7,721 nucleotides of DNA from Caulobacteraceae bacterium UBA6225 (GTDB lineage Bacteria > Pseudomonadota > Alphaproteobacteria > Caulobacterales > Caulobacteraceae), in the NCBI GenBank assembly GCA_002441055.1, contig DJWR01000072.1, positions 25,950 to 33,670 of the forward strand, written 5' to 3'. The notes below the pieces were generated by a model. That model saw only the letters and a program-made list of their open reading frames with translations. It had not been told where the DNA came from and ran no database searches. A program made the position numbers and the translations under genes. Below, piece by piece: positions 6,712-7,721 of this stretch (positions within the stretch are counted from its first letter, which is position 1; every line of letters starts with the position of its first letter).

Positions 6712-6740
6712 TTGACGGGGATTCACCCGCCGCCTAGCTT
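6712..6740 (+). promoter_or_regulatory. Predicted strong promoter of leader ORF and ABC exporter
   Basis: TTGACGG (6712-6718) is a perfect match to the Caulobacter-type -35, and TAGCTT (6735-6740) lies 17 bases after TTGACG, the standard spacing. The expected start site is about 6747, giving some 33 bases of leader before the short ORF at 6780. A GATTC site (6720-6724), which has the CcrM methylation sequence GANTC, falls in the spacer. Confidence 0.55.
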
Positions 6741-6779
6741 CCGGCCATCCAAGACCCGCGACCAGACAGGAGGGTTCGC

Positions 6780-6836
6780 ATGACAATGCTGCTTGCAACG
6801 ACCTCCCACCGCTGCGTCGCCGCGACCCGAACCTAG
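6780..6836 (+). CDS. Putative 18-residue leader peptide upstream of ABC exporter
   Basis: The short ORF reads MTMLLATTSHRCVAATRT and stops with TAG at 6834-6836. It is preceded by a consensus Shine-Dalgarno, AGGAGGG (6768-6774), with five to six bases spacing, and by the best promoter match in the window. By contrast the ABC exporter start 213 bp downstream has no Shine-Dalgarno. GGAGG of the ribosome-binding site (6769-6773) is complementary to CCTCC inside the ORF (6802-6806), so its own initiation could be occluded by folding. The product is too short and too unremarkable to act as a normal enzyme, and competing hairpins follow its stop codon, so a regulatory leader peptide is the likeliest role. 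I do not recognise it as a known leader. A chance ORF is possible, though the ribosome-binding site argues against it. Confidence 0.5.
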   Translation: MTMLLATTSHRCVAATRT

Positions 6837-6862
6837 CTCAGAGCTCCGCTCGAGCGGATTTT
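6836..6862 (+). terminator. Attenuator-like element: competing hairpins ending in TTTT
   Basis: TCCGC (6845-6849) and GCGGA (6854-6858) can pair around the loop TCGA and are followed directly by TTTT (6859-6862), a small intrinsic-terminator shape. An alternative fold pairs GCTC (6836-6839) with GAGC (6852-6855) and, inside it, GAGC (6841-6844) with GCTC (6848-6851), giving eight pairs with one bulged A and a three-base loop. The two folds exclude each other. The element begins at the last base of the leader stop codon, so a terminating ribosome would influence which forms. The stem and T-run are short, so terminator strength is doubtful. Confidence 0.35.
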
Positions 6863-7048
6863 CCCGGGCCGGCGCCTCTTCAGGCTCCCGACCTTCAGGA
6901 ATTTCCCCGTGTTCGTCCGCACCCGCCGGGACGTCTGCTTCCGGCTCTCTCAGCATTCCGCCCCTTGCCGCGCCCTGTCGGCGCGCCCGCGGCGTTGCGT
7001 CATGTCCGCCGGTCCCTGGACCCGCGGGCCAGATGTTTGGCCTTTCCG
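6837..7048 (+). other. Untranslated leader region of the ABC exporter with hairpins
   Basis: This stretch shows no convincing gene. All three plus-strand frames are largely open because of high GC, but they give Arg/Pro-rich nonsense-like peptides without good starts. The sequence holds, besides the attenuator-like element, a hairpin CGCGCC/GGCGCG with a five-base loop (6969-6985) and one next to the exporter start (7027-7042). It reads as a long structured 5' untranslated region. Confidence 0.45.
7027..7042 (+). promoter_or_regulatory. Start-proximal hairpin in place of ribosome-binding site
   Basis: GGCCA (7027-7031) and TGGCC (7038-7042) pair around GATGTT, ending six bases before the exporter ATG, and are followed by TTT. 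The region where a Shine-Dalgarno should sit is inside the stem and contains no AGGAG-like sequence. Translation may therefore depend on unfolding or coupling. The ATG also overlaps a TGA of another frame as ATGA (7049-7052). Confidence 0.35.
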
Positions 7049-7721
7049 ATGACCAGCGAATTCTTCGACGAAGACGAAGGCGTCACCCGCCCCCGCCTCC
7101 TGGGGAACATGCAGGTGATCGGCTTCATGTGGCGCCACTGGATGGTGGACAAGCCGCGGTTCTTCACCGCCGCCTCCCTGTTCCTGGTGGGGACGGCCTG
7201 TGACCTGTCCATCCCCTGGGCCGCCGGCGCCCTGGTGGATGCGGTGTCCTCGCCTGAGCGTCTGACGCAGGCGGCCTGGACCGCCTGGGCGGTGCTGACC
7301 GGGCTTTACGTCGTCTATTACGGCGTCCGCACCACGGGCTTCCGCATCCTGAACGGCTTCTACGCCCGCATCATGGAGCGGATCGTGACCCAGGGGTTCG
7401 AGCGCGTGCAGTCGTTTTCGGCCGACTGGCATGGCTCCAACTATGCCGGCGCCACGGTGCGCAAGGTCTCGCGCGCCATGTGGGGCTATGACAGCGCCTC
7501 TGACGCCCTGCTGTTGATGCTGATGCCGACCCTGATCGTGCTGGCGGGCCTGGCGGTCTCCATGACCGTGCGCTGGCCCCTGGCGGGCCTGTTCACGGCC
7601 ACGGTGGTGATCATCTTCGCGGTCTACAACGTCGTGACCGCCACCTACTATGTCCGGCCGGTCAACCTGGTGTCCAACGCGCTGGACTCCCAGATCGGCG
7701 CCTCCCTGGCCGACGCCATCG
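7049..7721 (+). CDS. ABC exporter, transmembrane (type-1) domain, N-terminal part cut by window edge
   Basis: The 224 codons visible look like the N-terminal membrane domain of a half-transporter in which permease and ATPase are fused (full length usually about 590-620). After an acidic, soluble N-terminus (MTSEFFDEDEGVTRPRLLGN) come hydrophobic segments at about residues 39-60, 77-94 (AVLTGLYVVYYGV), 151-168 (LLMLMPTLIVLAGLAVSM) and 172-197, with the coupling-type stretch VQSFSADWHGSNYAGATVRKVSRAM at about 121-145 between them. That is the type-1 exporter arrangement. Walker A, signature and Walker B motifs would be beyond the window end, so the ATPase is inferred. The substrate is unknown. 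The ATG at 7049 has no clear Shine-Dalgarno; no ATG or GTG lies in frame upstream, only TTGs (7037, 6995, 6965). It appears to be served by the promoter at 6712-6740 through a leader of about 300 bases. Confidence 0.82.
   Translation, partial: MTSEFFDEDEGVTRPRLLGNMQVIGFMWRHWMVDKPRFFTAASLFLVGTACDLSIPWAAGALVDAVSSPERLTQAAWTAWAVLTGLYVVYYGVRTTGFRILNGFYARIMERIVTQGFERVQSFSADWHGSNYAGATVRKVSRAMWGYDSASDALLLMLMPTLIVLAGLAVSMTVRWPLAGLFTATVVIIFAVYNVVTATYYVRPVNLVSNALDSQIGASLADAI

Noticed and set aside
6723..6956. 77-codon minus-strand open frame in the leader region
   Set aside because: No ribosome-binding site, low-complexity Glu/Arg/Gly/Pro-rich peptide, and it runs against the leader promoter and ORF, which have better signals.
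6909..7052. 47-codon GTG open frame ending in the ATGA overlap with the exporter
   Set aside because: No Shine-Dalgarno, Arg/Cys-rich peptide, and all plus frames are nearly open here because of GC content; only the overlap itself is worth noting.
1..7721. CRISPR arrays, insertion sequences, tRNA or rRNA genes, CtrA boxes (TTAA-N7-TTAA)
   Set aside because: Looked for by eye on both strands; no regularly spaced repeats, transposase-like frames, cloverleaf sequences or TTAA pairs were seen.

Overview
This is a GC-rich chromosomal window, most likely from an alphaproteobacterium of the Caulobacteraceae (Caulobacter/Phenylobacterium-like). The order-level guess rests on gene content (UbiA/UbiD, a METTL20-type ETF-beta methyltransferase, an MmyB-type XRE regulator) and on several upstream sites that fit the Caulobacter housekeeping promoter pattern TTGACGS-N10-14-GCTANAWC. 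The genus is inference. Nothing in the window looks mobile: there are no transposase, phage, CRISPR, tRNA or rRNA sequences.

Layout. Positions 1-874 (minus) hold the N-terminal 291 codons of ubiD, cut by the window edge. A 97-bp divergent promoter region separates it from a 75-codon plus-strand gene (972-1199) with a Phd/YefM-antitoxin-like N-terminus and no toxin partner. A run of minus-strand genes follows, read from right to left: ubiA (5706-6638), an XRE/MmyB-type regulator (4806-5627), a membrane fatty acid desaturase (3807-4757), an ETF-beta lysine methyltransferase homologue (3078-3740) and a Tat-exported gamma-glutamyltransferase-family protein (1223-2998). Gaps between these genes are 48-79 bp, so partial co-transcription is possible. 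At the right end an ABC exporter gene (7049 onward, plus) runs off the window.

How the genes relate. UbiA and UbiD act in consecutive steps of ubiquinone synthesis (prenylation of 4-hydroxybenzoate, then decarboxylation), and the ETF-beta methyltransferase modifies a protein that feeds electrons from fatty-acid oxidation to ubiquinone. The regulator sits directly upstream of the desaturase, which suggests a lipid-responsive pair. A perfect 17-bp palindrome abuts the regulator's predicted -35 box.

The least ordinary part is the 410-bp interval between ubiA and the ABC exporter. It holds divergent predicted promoters, an 18-codon ORF with a consensus Shine-Dalgarno, competing hairpins just after its stop codon (one ending in TTTT), and a hairpin occupying the place where the exporter's ribosome-binding site should be. 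Together these suggest a leader-peptide attenuation or translational-control element that I do not recognise.
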